The position numbers and the translations under genes are program-made. Below, one piece after another: positions 1-10,796 of a stretch of DNA of 64,000 nucleotides. Below the pieces are notes generated by a model that was not told where the DNA came from, ran no database searches, and was given only the letters and a program-made list of their open reading frames with translations. Source of the DNA: Eupeodes corollae (taxonomy: Eukaryota; Arthropoda; Insecta; Diptera; Syrphidae); assembly GCF_945859685.1 (NCBI RefSeq), contig NC_079147.1, forward strand, positions 143,244,645-143,308,644, read 5' to 3'. Each line of letters opens with the position of its first letter. Position 1 is the first letter of the stretch.

Positions 1-245
1 AACTAAAGGAATGTCACTAACAAGCGTAAACACCGAGGAAGAATTTCTCATGTTTTTTGCGAATGACCAAAAATTCTTACTGCCTTTCGGACATTTCAGT
101 ATTTTTTGCAGTAATTTTCGGTCATGCAAAAATTTGGTATTTCGAATGTGGGAGTTGCGGGCCTTGTTGGCGTGCTTAACCCTTTTCCTCAGTTTTTTAT
201 TTCCTCAGTTGGGTTGGTTTTAAAACACCGGATAGCTCGAATCGA
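1..245 (-). mobile_element. LINE fragment (family E, CR1/L2-like), endonuclease-RT linker
   Basis: The reverse strand of about 1-185 reads open through a basic stretch containing NSHIRNTKFLHD, CPKGSKNFWSFAKN and then SSSVF. This is the style of the linker between endonuclease and reverse transcriptase in CR1/L2-like non-LTR retrotransposons. The same DNA recurs, diverged, at about 15545-15680 on the same strand, inside a better-preserved copy with an RT domain. The fragment is cut by the window edge and has a stop near its upstream end. Clade assignment is by eye. Confidence 0.45.
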
Positions 246-429
246 ACCATGATTTAGCCTTGGTGATAACACTTTCAACCCTATTCGGGGTAAAGGTTTC
301 TATTTCCAGTTGAATCATATACTAGTAATCATATCTGCACTGGAGCCTACGCCACACTACCGAGGAAGCTTGATTCAACCAGAGATTTGATACATCTTTA
401 ATTCCAAGTTCTTGTTTTACTTGCAATGA

Positions 430-1242
430 AAGTTTTTTATCTGACAAGTCTTGTTAAACAGGTGGCAAAGGTATTTCACTTTTATTTCAACAAATTATAT
501 TGGTGGCGTTAAATTTTATATTTGGCGGTTTAAATATTCGGTTTGGTGCAAGATCTCTGACGTATGTAAATTTTGTTGACGAAGATTATTGCGACTTTTG
601 TCAGGGACAAAATCGATTTGTAATATTGTTGGAGCCATATTGGGAAACATATCAATTCCAATACGTAATTCGGTCCGTCTATCAATATCGATTTGTTTTT
701 CACAGGAAACCAAACTTGCACTGCATTGTATTCTGCAAAAACTTTTCTACTCTTAGATGGACAACTAGAAATCGTATAAAGTCTTGCAGTTTTGAACTAT
801 CTCCGGCAGAGAAGTACCTAATTTTATAGCTTGGCACCTTTCATCTATATTTTTGATATTTGCTTAATTCATCTGCGATTCTTTGGTCAATCTCAGGTAC
901 ATTTCCCATAACAGGCAAGAATTAAACAACATTGGTGTTTTCACAATCTGTTAAGCCTTTACCAATTGTGAGAAAATACTCATGAAGTCCCGATGTAGAT
1001 CCATTTAACTTTGCGAAAAGATATCTTAGTGGCAATTCGTTAGCATGAATTAAACATATTGTCCACTGTAATGGTCGACCTAGTTCCATTTCTAGTTCGT
1101 CCTTTCCTACCCATACTAGTGTCAGTACCATAACATCCAATGCAGAAAATAGTTTGTAAATCAAATCCTTAATATAATTTAATTTTTTTAAGTTATGTAA
1201 CCCAGGAATATTGATTGTGGTCCTGTAAGAATTGTCTTCCAT
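430..1242 (-). pseudogene. Relic of a conserved unknown protein family, copy 1
   Basis: Broken coding region. The piece at 922-1242 contains LQWTICLIHANELPLRYLF followed by NGSTSG, which aligns with LQWFVCLLYANEIPLRHLF and DGTTTG of the copy at 3740-5617. Further downstream on the minus strand, IDQRIADELSKYQKY and, after frameshifts, YVRDLAPNRIFK also match that copy in the same order (DADSLSTDQKY, HIRELALRRLIK). Two diverged copies keeping the same protein order show the region was once coding. I recall similar proteins from insect and cnidarian genomes as unnamed, repetitive families. Function is unknown; a transposon origin is inferred. Confidence 0.5.
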
Positions 1243-1249
1243 AAAAATA

Positions 1250-1690
1250 TAGGTACACTATGAACTAAGATACCACCATTTCGGTTTGATGAACTGTTTC
1301 TTGATTTCAACAAAGCTCGATTTATTTTATTATTATCGATAACAAGACTGGTATTATAGGTTTCAAGCAGAAACTGCTGAAAATGTTTGCTACAGGTGAT
1401 AGATCAAGTAAATTACCCTTACCTGATGATGTTGAGGGACTGCTTTGAATGGTTCCACTAGATTGTTTCTTCTTTTTATAGCTTCAACGGACTCTGCTTA
1501 ATCGACATCGGTTACTAAACTTATTTATTATTTATTTAGTGCACTCCCTACTTTTCACTTTTGAATTCTAGTCCATTCAATGAACGAAAAAAAATGTCTT
1601 CACCTCAAAAAAAATCCAACAGTTTTGAAATTTGGCACACTTACTGTCTGGTGATGAGCCAAAAAAAGTTCCCAAGAATCGGACGTGAAC
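1250..1690. other. AT-rich spacer
   Basis: No gene recognised. Several A-runs and short ORFs only. Confidence 0.4.
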
Positions 1691-1691
1691 C

Positions 1692-2029
1692 CTAGCGGCA
1701 CTTAAGAAAAACATGGTGTTTGTTTCATTTTTTCACGGTTATCTCGAAAGCTATTTGTCGTATCAAAAAATTTTGTTCGACAAAACTAAAGCTTATTAAA
1801 TTTTATAAAAAAAGTTTCCATGATTTTTTTTTTCGTATCTGTTTAGTGTATAAAATAACTCTAGCGGCAGTGAAGAGAAACATACGGTTTTTTCTGATTT
1901 TTGGGTTTATCTTGAAAACTATTTGTCCTATACCAAAAAATAATCTTCTACAAAATTAAGGCTTATTAAATTTTCTAAGGAAATATGATATTAATGTGTT
2001 TGTACTTGATGATTTTTAAAAACGTTTCT
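1692..2029. repeat. Tandem dimer of a ~169-bp AT-rich unit
   Basis: Two successive units each begin ctagcggca (1692 and 1861). They share aligned blocks: an atctcgaaagctatttgtc-like block, then cttattaaatttt. Identity looks like roughly two thirds. The unit length resembles the ~173-bp repeats at 8.4-8.9 kb and 23.9-24.6 kb, but no sequence homology with them was established. Confidence 0.55.
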
Positions 2030-2162
2030 GGAAACTCTTATACTAAAGAAAACCAACATTGAAAATAGAAAAAGGAAGTACATCGCAATAGGGAATAGCA
2101 TTATATCAGTTGTGCGTCCCAGATCATATGTCTCCAATACTAAGCAGCCTTGCCTTATTTAT

Positions 2163-2457
2163 ATACAAAAATAAAAAATAAAAATAAAAAATTAGGTGGC
2201 TCAACTATCCGTAAAGAACCAGGGCCGAGTGACTTACAACTCTCAACCATTCTTGTGTCCGAGTAATCTTGTCAGGGATGGAGGGGACCTACAGTTTGTA
2301 TGCTGAATCCAAGAATTACTCTTGGAGAATTTGTCAATTCCTCCCAAGAGGCAGTACCCGTGAATAAAACTTTAGGTGCCATAGGCAAAGATCGAACCCA
2401 AGACCTTTCACATGACAGTCCAACGCACTATACACATGCCACGGGTATACAGAAAGC
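2163..2457 (-). repeat. SINE family S1 (tRNA-derived), reverse orientation
   Basis: Starts with an A-rich AAAAT-type tail at 2163-2191. It runs backwards through the conserved body (cagggccgagtgacttac, then gagaatttgtcaattcctcc) to a tRNA-like head: gatcgaaccc is a reverse-complement B box and ccaacgcactata lies in the A-box region. The order matches the copy at 17712-18004. The A-box region is diverged. Confidence 0.7.
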
Positions 2458-2680
2458 TTGGTTCTAAAAAGTTGGTAAACCTTATATCAAGCTTAGGGTT
2501 TTGTTCTTCATACTATGATGCTGAGTTGTTGGAGATTTCAGCGATTTGCCACACGTGACCAGATTATGGCGGTTCATTTAACCAATCAGTAAAGTAATCG
2601 TTGCCGCAGCTTCATCTGAGTCCCGTCTATCAAATGCGTAGTCAGATTGGGTGTATTTCACCTGTTAATGTTCTACATAT
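2458..2680. other. Unassigned spacer
   Basis: No motif recognised. It separates the SINE from the coding relic that begins at 2681. Confidence 0.3.
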
Positions 2681-3605
2681 ATGAGTACTATATACGCCCC
2701 GGTTTCTGTTGAAAAGATGATGCAAGAAAAAGTTTTTGCTAGAGCACTTCGTGTTTTAATACTAATACAGACATCTTTAGCTAATGTTATAATGGAACAA
2801 GTCGACTTGAGCCAACAAGAATTAGAGGAAATCCAATTTCTCACGAACATTTTTCCTGATGAGTCTCCTTCGTTATGTGCACTAAAACAAAACCCTCATT
2901 TGATCCATCTTAGTGAGAAACTACAAAAAAATCTTAACAAACTCAAATCTAATGGACCAACAGCAGCCTTATGGACTCAGTTGTTTAATATGATTACATT
3001 GCTTAAAGATTTTATTCACGCTGAGCTGTCTGGAGATTGGAATGCTCATATTAACTGTGTGGAAGAATATGATCACGCTTCTCGTACGCCAAATCATGGC
3101 ACTTGTATTTGCAGGACATAATAAAACTGCCTTCTGTGATGGCCCCAGATGAATTTAAAAACTTTGTGCAAGAGGGTTACTTTACTATGAGAAGAACTGA
3201 CCGATTTTGGACATGAGCGTGGTTGGACCAGACGATTGAACAAACTCTAATGCGTAAAATAAAGAGTATGAGTGGCTTTACACTAAGGCGTGGAATCACT
3301 GAAAGTGTACTTAGCAAATGGGTTCTAGGGCTAACTGCTAGTCATGAAATTTTCTCATCACCAGAAGATTTTTGGGGAGGCAGGTACAATTAAAGATAAT
3401 ACAGACATTGCAATGCTGTCAAATTTGTCCTAAAGTCATCCTCCATTTCCAGTTAAAAATGAAATCATGTCAATAGCGAGTAGCATCGTTGGAGATGATA
3501 AAGTAACTTGCTACAATGCTTACTCTCTAGGTATGCAGGCTCTGAGTTATGTAGTGGGCCAACGAGTTTCAGAAGTAAGAAGGGACACACAAATTGAATA
3601 CTACA
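2681..3605 (+). pseudogene. Relic of a second conserved unknown protein family
   Basis: An open frame of 146 codons (2681-3121) contains HAELSGDWNAHINCVEEY. After a frameshift near 3090-3120 the coding continues: LPSVMAPDEFKNFVQEGYF, then RRTDRFW with a stop in place of the next residue, DQTIEQTLMRKIKSMSGF, RRGITESVLSKWVLG, and later NEIMSIASSIVGDD at 3467-3508. This order of motifs is one I remember from unnamed proteins present in many copies in insect and cnidarian genomes. No catalytic role is known to me. It lies convergent to the relic at 3740-5617, with about 135 bp between their ends. A multi-gene DNA transposon is a possible source, but no termini were found. Confidence 0.5.
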
Positions 3606-3739
3606 GTTTTTTTGTGGACAATTACATACCCTATATATACTATAATACTAACATCATATTTCTTTAGAAAATTTACGAAGCTTTAATTTTTTAGAAGATT
3701 ATATTTTAATACGACAAATAGTCGTATAGGCCATTAAAT

Positions 3740-5617
3740 TGGCCTTTGAAGAAATCATGTTCGGTATTTCTGTATCGCTGTATTTCATTGTCCTTGGTGG
3801 TTCGGTTACTTTTTCTTTCGACCAGTCTATTAATTCGTAGTAATTAGATGCACCTATTTGTAGCTTAGGAAGTTGAAACTCACGAGCTTGATTGCCGTTT
3901 CTAAGTTATCTTGCCTTTATTAATCTTCGGAGAGCTAGCTCTCTTATGTGTGATTGGTCATCCTGCAACATAGCTAGAAATAAATTTTCTGGGTGTACGA
4001 AGAATGAATTTCTTTGTTTAGTTCTTATAACGATGTTCTTAAGGTCATCCCGCAAGTACAATGATCTTTTTAGGATGTTGAAAATTTGAAGCGGAAAATT
4101 TTTACATGATGGCTTTGTTTTTATTAGACTTTCACAATAAATATGACAAGTTCTTTGAAGTTGTCTGAAGGATTTTCTGTGCCAACATATAATCGAAGAA
4201 TCCTGTTTTCACAAGTAAGCCATCGGGAATGTTCCAGCTTTCCTGGATCCTCGCTAGCTAAAGTGGCCAAAATTAAACCTCTAGAAATAGCTAATCACAT
4301 TTGATGCAAATATTTTTGATCTGTGCTTAAGGAGTCAGCATCCACATCCGGAAGTGCTGCATATACTGCTTCAAAATTCACTATTTTGCTTGCAGAAAAA
4401 CTATTAGGGCCGGTGGTGGTTCCATCGAGACTTGCAAACAGATGACGAAGCGGTATCTCATTTGCATATAATAAGCACACAAACCATTGTAAAGACGACA
4501 ATGTTTTTCTAACAATGCAATGACTCCGTTCTTATGTCTTGTATTTACAGCAGTGCCATCACACCCAATCGCTACCAAAGACGTACGAAGTTCAAAATTT
4601 GTTTCTAGAAAGTCAACTATGCTTCTTTTAATAGTAACTGCTTTTCCCGAATCGATTGAAAGGTGTCGTATGTATTCTGAATCTGGATCCGATATAAGTG
4701 ATATATGTTCTTCAGTAACAGTCTTTCAATGTAAAATGTTGTTAGTCTTAGCGATGAATAATGTTTTGTTCTTACGGCCGTCAAAATAAAGTGAGGATAT
4801 AGGTTTTCTTAAACCTGCAGCTTCACATTGTAAACCTACACGGACTTTTTGACGCTCTCGTCGTAATTTACTCCGATCTATCACTTTCGATAAATTTTAA
4901 CTACTTATGAGGTTTAAATCTAACATAGCAGCGTTTACTATGATAGCAGCCGATCTATCTGAAACCCCAGTTCGCAAGCTGTAGGCAAATTCTTTAGTTT
5001 GTTTCTCATTTGAAGCGTTTCTTTCTTTTGTTTGCAGGGTATTAAGGGAACAATTCCTTGACTTCATTTTCAGTAGAAGTACTGTCAGACAAATATTCCA
5101 CAACTGCATCAGTAATTGGAGTATCGGCCGTAGTTTTTAAAAATTCTTGATAATTTCGTTTCCTAAGATCCTTACGATGCAAAGACTTGGTTGCCACCTG
5201 ATCAACAGATCCAATATATTTTACGAGCATTTCATTGATCTTTTAAGAAGGGTTCTTCTCCAATGAGTATTTTTGATTTTTGTCTCACATTTACACAATC
5301 CTCTTGAAATACATTTACATGTTGCAATGTCAAACAACTTTTGCAGAGAATCTTGATAAAACTCTTGCTTTTTTATTTTATACATATTATAATACGAAAT
5401 CAACCTTGCAACAAATTTTTGATGACTGATGGTAGAAAGTGATGCTTTATTCCATATAAAGTATATGACGTGACGACATTGGAAACTATTTCACTAGCCT
5501 CCTTGATTGAAGGGTTTCTAATCCACAAATAATGTTTAATTATATCACAAATTATTATTCAGTTTTTGTGGATCACCAAAAAGTTGACAATGCGTATTTT
5601 TACGAGTCTTAGGCATT
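3740..5617 (-). pseudogene. Relic of a conserved unknown protein family, copy 2 (near full length)
   Basis: On the minus strand a broken reading frame can be followed for about 600 residues. It starts MPKTRKNTHCQLFGDPQK near 5617. It continues through YSLRTGVSDRSAAIIVNAA (about 4950), LYFDGRKNKTLF (about 4790), VAIGCDGTAVNT (about 4560), LQWFVCLLYANEIPLRHLF (about 4490), STDQKYLHQM (about 4300) and NSFFVHPENLFLAMLQDD (about 4000), to HIRELALRRLIKAR and YYELIDWSKEKVTEPPR (about 3850). Stops and frameshifts interrupt it. The pair FDGR...CDGT resembles the acidic positions of RNase H-fold transposases, but that is inference. The partner copy at 430-1242 confirms the C-terminal half. Confidence 0.55.
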
Positions 5618-6475
5618 TTAATAAGTTAGTAGCAAACGAATTTATTACTAAAAGAATGGATGTCAAAGCAATGTTTATAAAAGTGGTGGAACGAATTAAC
5701 TTAGTTAGTTAAAGGTTTAAATATAAAAATAGTTTAATACGTACAATTACACTTCATACAAAGCGATTCTGACACATTACTTTATAAAAACATTAAAAAT
5801 TACTCTGAATAGATTGAAGAATACGATTGTAGACCTTAAATTTATTTTGAATTCAATTAATTTGCGGCAAATGAAAGAAAAATTATAGGTTACTGATTTA
5901 AAATAACTCTGAATAGACCAAAGAAGTTTTTAAAATTAGGTATTCATTAGTCATAGCTTCCTGATTTGTTGCATACATGATGTCCTAATAAAGGGTCACC
6001 AGTTAAAAATACATGAACAAGCAAATTTTGATTTTTTTTGTTGCCATTTTCGCTCCACCCTAATGTACATACATAATATGTCAACAAAGATTTACTTTTA
6101 TAGAAAAAATATAAAAATATTGAAACTTAAAAAATGTTTATTTTAATAAATTTCAGCGAATGTGAAGGGGCATTTCGTTAAGATACTTCAAGCTTAATTT
6201 TGACACCCTTAATCATCCACAAAGACATCTCTTTGAAAGAATAAATGATAAAGATTGTAGGGACCTCGATAAGTCTAGAAATTTTAAAATGTTCAAATCA
6301 AAAAAATTACTATGGGAAGTCAAAAATGTCGAAAAGGGTCAAAACGCAGTTTCGAGGCGAATATTCGACAAAGCCAGACAGCTGATAAAACGTTTTGGGA
6401 ACTTGATTCACAAAAGTCCGGATGTAATATACATACATACATAGGTTGCTTAGCATGACCGTTTGGGCGTGAGGT
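5618..6475. other. AT-rich spacer
   Basis: No gene seen. Two short related strings (ctctgaatagattgaag near 5805 and ctctgaatagaccaaag near 5910) and a CATA microsatellite near 6430 are the only structure noticed. Confidence 0.35.
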
Positions 6476-6479
6476 ATTT

Positions 6480-7750
6480 TTGCCCCAAAACTATATCGCT
6501 ATCTATATGTTTAGTTCGCTAATGATAGTTTTCATTAATTGCCAGCTGAACCGCTCCATGATTATGACAAAAAATATGCTTTGCTTCCGTTTGTATATTA
6601 AAAATTTCTTGTTCCAAACCTTTGATCCATAAAGCTTCCTGGACAGCTGAGTCTATCGCTATGTATTCTGCTACGTAGGTAGACATTGCAATTATTTGCT
6701 TTTCGATCCCCAGATAATAGGGCCATTTTGTTTTAAAATTATATATCCGCTTACAGATTTTCTTTCACCTTGGTCATTTGCAAAATCAGTATCGCAATAG
6801 CCTTTTACTTTGGAATCTTCGATTTTATTATTCTTGCAAGTTAATTTTAAGTCCATTTTTCCCTTCAAGTATCTCAGAATTCTTTTTGCCGCTGACCAGC
6901 GTTTACTGAGCTGCAAATAATAAACTCCCAATAAGCTCTTGATAGGGAAATTTTATCATCTCAAATGTATCTTTCGACGGACACTATCCTTTTGACAATT
7001 TGATATTCACATCAATTGGAGAAGAAACTGGATTACAATTTCTCATTCCGAATTTATCTAACAATTTTAAAATATATTGTTTCTGATTTATTGAAATTTG
7101 TTTTCCACAATCGTACTGAACATGTAATCCCAAAAATTGTTTTTCTTTTCCAAGTTCCTTCATTTTAAATTTGTTGATAAGATGATGAAATTAACAAATC
7201 ATTTACATATACCGTTAAAATAAGCATTTATTTTGGATCCTTATTTAAAATGTATATACGAGTACAATGGTCTGTTTTCAATTTGATTAACCCAAACTCT
7301 AAAAAAATTTGATTTAGTTTGATGTTCCACTTTGTAGCCGATTGTTTAAGACCATAAATAGGTTTATTCAATTTTAAAACCTTTCCTTTTGGAATACTCA
7401 TACCGTCTGGTGCACGTAAATATATTTCCTTGTAGAAACGCTGTGGTGGCATCTAAATGATCGCTATGCATTTTCAATTTCAAAGCTTGATCTTAATGAT
7501 ATCGCATCACGGGTTAATAAGTTTCTTAAAAGTCTATACCGTTTCTTTGCGCACAACTCCTGGCAACTAATCCTGCCATATATCTTGATATATTTCCTTT
7601 TTCATTATGTTTAATAGTAAAAACCCATTTAGTAGTTAAAGTTTTCTTAGCTTTAGGTAAATCAACGATCTTCCATGTATTGTTCTCAATTAATGATTTA
7701 TTTTTTTCTTCCATCCATTCGTGTCTGTTAAGACTTGAAAAAGCTTTATC
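6480..7750 (-). mobile_element. Ty1/copia pol relic (reverse transcriptase and RNase H)
   Basis: Read on the minus strand from 7750: NTWKIVDLPKAKK and TTKWVFTIKHNEKGN open the RT. These are followed by IYLRAPDGM, LNKPIYGLKQSATKWN (7228-7452), then YVNDLLIS, the YVDD box with its first D changed to N. The RNase H part (6500-6931) has KRILRYLKGK, DTDFANDQGERKSVSGYI and CHNHGAVQLA. Order and wording are those of Ty1/copia polyproteins. Gag, protease and integrase are not visible and no LTR was found. Several stops and frameshifts break it. Confidence 0.8.
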
Positions 7751-7929
7751 GTATATATATATTATATTTTCACAGTATCCTAATATAATAAATTTTTTTG
7801 AATCCCTCTTCTTAGGATTTTCTTAGTTCCAAAAGAAAACCATTGATACATATGCAAATATCCTTAAATATTTCAATTTCTATTTAATTCCGGTCCATAT
7901 CTCTTCTGGTAAACTATTGTTCAAATGCT

Positions 7930-8930
7930 TTCTAGGTGTTCTGTACGTTCGTACGTCCGTACGTTCGCGACGTTTTTTTCGTCGTCCATAGCTCAAGAAC
8001 CAGAAGAGATATCGACTTCAAATAAATTTTGTTATACAGCAGAAAGATGCAGAAAGGGCTCTCAAGAAAATTGCGTGGGTGGTTTTTTTACCATAGCAGT
8101 TTGAAAAAAAGGTAAAATTTTGGTTAACCCTAAATATCTTACGAACCAAAAACGCTGGAGACTTGAATTAAATTTTATATATAATATATTGTAATGTGAT
8201 ATCAAAGAAGTTTTCAAGTCGTAAAATTTTGGAGGTGACAAATTTTTATTTCAGTTATTTTAATTTATAAAAAAAAACGTTGAATGGATTTTTTTTTATA
8301 AATTAAAATAACTGAAAAAAAAAAAATTTGTCACCTCCAAAATTTTACGACTTCATTATGATTTCATTTCCGAAACAGCTTTGTGCAACGAAGAATAATG
8401 TTTTTGACACCTGATAAAATTTCGAGAAAAATCGAATTGACAGTTTTTTTATAAAAAATAAAAATCTAAAAAAAACATTCCTCAAAGTTGGTAAAAATTG
8501 AATATCGATTCAAATATCTTTTCAAAAACTTGAAATTTAGGCTTCAAACTTATTTTATCTTATAAGAAATATTGTTTTCAAAATTCTGAAAAATGTTGAG
8601 AAAAATCGAATTGACAGTTTTATTACAAAAAATAAAAACCTAAACAAAAATTAATACAAGTTGGTAAAAATTGATTTTCGACTCAAATATATTTTCAAAA
8701 CTTTGAGATATTGGCTTTAATTTACTTTTATCTTTCAAAAAATATTGTTGTCAACATTCAGTCAAATTTTGAAAAAAATCTAAGTGACAGTTTTTGTACA
8801 AAAAATTAAAAACCTAAAAAAATTTAACAAAAGTTGGTAAAAATTGATTTTCGACTCAAATACCTTTTCAAAAATTTGAAATATTGGATTCACACTAATT
8901 TTATCTTATAAGACACTTGCAGAAGTCCAG
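7930..8930. repeat. Dispersed repeat family G, copy 1
   Basis: Shares long near-identical stretches with the copies at 22517-23365 and 23433-24660, for example gtacgttcgtacgtccgta and tagctcaagaaccag. It lacks any coding capacity. It contains a foldback (8216-8353) and tandem units of about 173 bp anchored by gttggtaaaaattg at 8486, 8660 and 8832. Most likely it is a non-autonomous DNA element carrying a satellite-like array. Confidence 0.7.
8216..8353. repeat. Near-perfect inverted repeat (foldback), arms ~62 bp
   Basis: The left arm begins aagtcgtaaaattttggagg and the right arm ends cctccaaaattttacgactt. The arms span about 8216-8277 and 8289-8353 around a loop of about 12 bases. The corresponding site in the copy at 23.7-23.8 kb has only one of the arms, so the foldback arose within this copy. 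Confidence 0.85.
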
Positions 8931-8934
8931 ATTC

Positions 8935-9437
8935 TGATCAAATTTTTTGACGGCTTTCAAGCATAAATCTAGATCGAGAAATATTGGAAATCGAAAATTG
9001 CCGACTTTTGACCCTCTGGGACGCATATTAAGCGAGATATTGGCATTTAAGGTTTGAACTTGAATTTTTGCCCATAACTTGTTGCAAAATTGGTCTTATT
9101 CAAAGATGAGTACAGCAATGGAAAGGAAATGATTCCTAGATCACAATCCTGAAATTTCAGCCCTCTAGGTGGTCTAGATCGAGAAATAATGAAAATCGAA
9201 AATTGCCGACTTTTGACCCTCTGGGACGCATATTAAGCAAGATATTCGCATTTTAAGTTTGAACATGGATTTTTGCCCATAACTTATTGTAATATTGGTC
9301 TTATTCAAAGATAGGCACATTAATGGAAAGGGAATAATTCCTAGATCAAGATATAATGGAGGTCAAAAATTGCCGACTTTTGACCCTCTGGCACGCATAT
9401 TAAGCGATATATTCGCATTTTAAGTTTGAACATGGAT
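8935..9437. repeat. Tandem repeat array, three units of 167-205 bp
   Basis: Three units carry the core ccgacttttgaccctctgg at about 9001, 9206 and 9373, followed by cgcatattaagc and tttttgcccataactt. The array ends abruptly at tttttgccca next to the mariner relic. Confidence 0.75.
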
Positions 9438-10350
9438 TTTTGCCCATTGCAGTATGCTGCACTTTTACGATTGACATTAGTACAAAGTTCATCAATGTGG
9501 TGCCGTACTATTGGAACCACTTGTCCTCCAAGTCTATATCATCCAATTGGGGCCAAAAATATTCAATTATTATCTTTAGACGGTAGCTATCCCCATTCAC
9601 AGGGATGAGCCTGTCTTGATCATCACGGTAGAAGTATTGCCCAATGACGCCGCCGCCGCTGGCTCATAACCCACACCAAACCGTAATTTTGTCTGTCCCA
9701 CAGCAAACAGTAATTTTTTCGTGAGGCAATGATGACTCATCGAGTACGTGTGGTTTGCTGCCTGACTTTGTTAATTGATGAAGCCATTCAGCCAAACATG
9801 AGCCTCATCGTTGAAGATGATTTTTTGATGAAAATCCAAATCGTTTTCAAGCTGTTGCTCAGCCCATTTCACGAACTTACGACGCTTCTGGTCCTGGTGG
9901 TTAAGCGGCTTCAGTTCTAGCGTCAATTTAATCTTGTAAGGATGTTGACCAAGATATTTTCGCAAAATTCACCACAGCGACGTCACAGAGATGCCCAACG
10001 CTTGAGAACGACGTCTGAGAGACGTCTGGGCACTATGGGCACTTATTTGTCTCACTGGCACATTAAAATTTTGTACTGTGCCTGTGGAATAAAATGTTTC
10101 CAATAGACGCTTAGTTGTTCATATGCAAGGACAGTTATTATGACCATAAATTGGACGTAGTGCTCTTAAGGCCACTAACTCCGAAATTGTAATAATTCCA
10201 TCATGAAATGGCAAATCTTACTGAAGAGAAATGTTAAAAGAGCTGCAAGAAATATGGCGTCGTTTGCTGTCCCTGTCGCTCTACTTTTGAAGCGTCCCTG
10301 TTGAAAAATTCTATATTTACAAGATGCTTTGAGGGCAAGCTTACGGTTGA
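9438..10350 (-). mobile_element. Tc1/mariner-superfamily transposase relic
   Basis: Minus-strand frames give GTVQNFNVPVRQISAHSAQ, RRSQALGISVTSLW, LRKYLGQHPYKIKLTLELKP, KWAEQQLENDLDFHQKIIF and NDEAHVWLNGFIN (9771-9965). This order matches mariner-like transposases: a helix-turn-helix region, then the first catalytic D inside FNDEAHVWLNG. Downstream, a GGVIG-type segment can still be read near 9650 with stops. No clear terminal inverted repeat was seen. Confidence 0.75.
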
Positions 10351-10359
10351 TGATGGACT

Positions 10360-10796
10360 AGATCTTTCTGACCCATGACAGCATTTTAAAATCGCAACAG
10401 AAAAGAAAAAGTTGAAATAGAAGCAAAGAAAACGTATATTTAAGTGAAACTTGACGTGGAAACTATAGATTGTTCTACTTTAGCAAAATTCCAATTAGAG
10501 GTTCTCTTTCCTCATGAGATTGATCCTTAAAATATGTTTAAAAAATGTGTGCCAATACTATCGAATCATCACTTATAGCGTAGAGAGTTTAGGAACACTT
10601 GAAATAGTTGTGCTAGTACTTGTCAGGATACCTTTCACGTATACATACTTGATTATTTAGTTAGCTTTCTCGATAATCCTTAATGGGTCGAAATAACTCG
10701 AGGTATTATTGAAATCATGCACTTTGTACAAATTATCCTTGGCGTATAAAATTATAATGTGTTATAAATGATAAACATTTTTATTTCTATTCTCAG
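10360..10796. other. Spacer or intron 5' of the takeout-like exons
   Basis: Ends in a polypyrimidine tract and AG at 10795-10796, consistent with a 3' splice site. No signal-peptide exon could be identified here. Confidence 0.4.

Noticed and set aside
8400..8930. CRISPR-like array
   Set aside because: Units are ~173 bp and degenerate throughout, with no short exact repeats and unique spacers; eukaryotic context.
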